In this document: one piece after another, positions 31,749-32,265 of the stretch
Position numbering within the stretch: the first letter of the stretch is position 1
Layout: each line of letters opens with the position of its first letter
Program-made: the position numbers and the translations under genes
Notes under the pieces: model-generated
What the model was told of the DNA's origin: nothing
The model's input: the letters and a program-made list of their open reading frames with translations, nothing else
The model's database searches: none
From: JAJZMA01 sp021850405
GTDB taxonomy: Bacteria > Chloroflexota > Dormibacteria > Aeolococcales > Aeolococcaceae
Reading direction: 5' to 3'
Assembly: GCA_027365835.1 (NCBI GenBank)
Contig: DAHXLU010000119.1
Location: forward strand, 1 to 32,265
DNA length: 32,265 nucleotides

Positions 31749-32265
31749 TCACGTAACCCCTGTCGCAGACGTTGAGTAACGGACCGACCCCGAGAGGCGG
31801 TACACACAAAGCGTGGCCATCCACGCATTGGTATGCACTTTACCCCAACGGCGCCCCGACTTCTGTCTCTTCTTGCTATCAAAGAGCGCGAGCCGTTCGT
31901 GGACGTAGCTGTCAATCTGGGAAAACTTCCGGGCGGAGTTGCCCGTCCGAAAGTAAATGTTCCATCCTCGCAGCACCGGGTTCAGCTCTTCTACTATCTC
32001 CGCAATGGGATGTTTCAGCTTGTGGCGCGGTGCCGTTATCTCTCTTATCCGTTGCCGGATTGAGGACATGGCCCGCGTTGACGGCCATCGCTGACAGTAC
32101 CGTTTCTGGTACCGCCACGACATTACCATACGGATGTGGAACCCCAGAAAGTCAAAGCCGTGCGATCCGTCCCCCACATACACCAGACGAGTTTTCGTCG
32201 GATGCAGGGTGAGGTGTAGGCCGCTGGCCCTTCTCTGGAGCCACGCCAGGGCTTCCTCTGCATCT
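31749..32265 (-). CDS. ltrA: Group II intron reverse transcriptase/maturase, C-terminal part
   Basis: Partial: the frame stays open to the right edge (172 residues visible, N-terminus missing). The visible part starts in the last RT motifs ('LHLTLHPTKTRLVYVGDG', then 'GFDFLGFHIRMV'). It continues into the thumb/X maturation domain, with 'LNPVLRGWNIYFRTGNSARK' and 'QIDSYVHERLALFD', and ends 'VYRLSGSVRYSTSATGVT' just before intron domain V. The protein splices its host intron and reverse-transcribes it into DNA targets. No HNH endonuclease domain is seen after the X domain, as in the endonuclease-lacking lineages. The stop lies about 13 nt before domain V, the normal arrangement. No frameshift is visible in the part present. 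Confidence 0.92.
   Translation of the reverse strand, partial: DAEEALAWLQRRASGLHLTLHPTKTRLVYVGDGSHGFDFLGFHIRMVMSWRYQKRYCQRWPSTRAMSSIRQRIREITAPRHKLKHPIAEIVEELNPVLRGWNIYFRTGNSARKFSQIDSYVHERLALFDSKKRQKSGRRWGKVHTNAWMATLCVYRLSGSVRYSTSATGVT

Larger units (their letters stand above)
31655..32265 (-). mobile_element. Group II intron, 3' portion (cut by the window edge)
   Basis: The minus strand contains the C-terminus of an intron-encoded reverse transcriptase/maturase, then a domain V hairpin (31736-31705), a domain VI-like stretch (AGGGGCGGCTGGGGAGGCCT) and an end, CTACTCTACC, near 31655. This order and these motifs are those of bacterial group II intron 3' ends. The 5' part lies beyond the right edge, so the insertion site cannot be fully judged. 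Confidence 0.85.

Overview
The window is GC-rich bacterial chromosome. Non-ATG starts (TTG, GTG) are frequent, and secreted proteins carry Ser-Pro linkers, six-unit repeats built on 'GGYVLDGYGGVHPFG', and seven 'ISCPxxTFC' repeats. Several genes appear leaderless, with a TACAAT-like -10 only 6-9 nt before the ATG. This style fits uncultivated soil lineages such as Dormibacterota/Chloroflexota or a deep actinobacterial group. The assignment is an impression from protein style; no rRNA or marker gene is present.

Layout. 1-2000 is a gene-poor edge: a glycine-rich secreted protein that ends early, one unrecognised ORF and a probable transposase tail. 2012-14752 is a surface-glycan locus. On the minus strand lie a methyltransferase, a double-GT4 protein and a GT-C-like membrane protein. 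Divergent from them on the plus strand is a wzm-wzt ABC exporter whose ATPase has a glycan-binding C-terminus. A second minus-strand operon then runs methyltransferase-like, GT4, GT4, GT87-like. 14897-20983 holds three plus-strand secreted proteins: a CHAP hydrolase, a seven-repeat protein ending in a WxL-like domain, and a GH18 hydrolase. The two hydrolases share the same six-unit C-terminal module. 21100-23382 holds two tandem Gmd-type GDP-mannose 4,6-dehydratases, and 23965-26402 a further minus-strand GT4 pair. 26706-30731 holds a small membrane protein and then hpd, hmgA and an aminotransferase (upper tyrosine catabolism). 30936-31468 is a minus-strand Phd/YefM-RelE toxin-antitoxin pair with TGTACA operators. 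31655 to the right edge is the 3' part of a group II intron with its maturase.

Working together (inference): the dehydratases make GDP-4-keto-6-deoxymannose-type precursors. The GT4 enzymes and the membrane glycosyltransferases assemble or extend a glycan. A methyltransferase may cap it, and Wzm/Wzt export it after recognition by the Wzt C-terminal domain. The CHAP and GH18 proteins may remodel the wall or glycan outside the cell, held there by their shared propeller-like module.

The observations most worth following are: (1) a G10 tract near the 3' end of one GT4 gene, where a one-base slip fuses it in frame to the next GT4; (2) the shared six-unit module on two unrelated hydrolases; (3) an 11-bp phased repeat in a divergent intergenic region; (4) TGTACA operators, one overlapping the antitoxin start codon; (5) a perfect Shine-Dalgarno followed by ACG in the first gmd.
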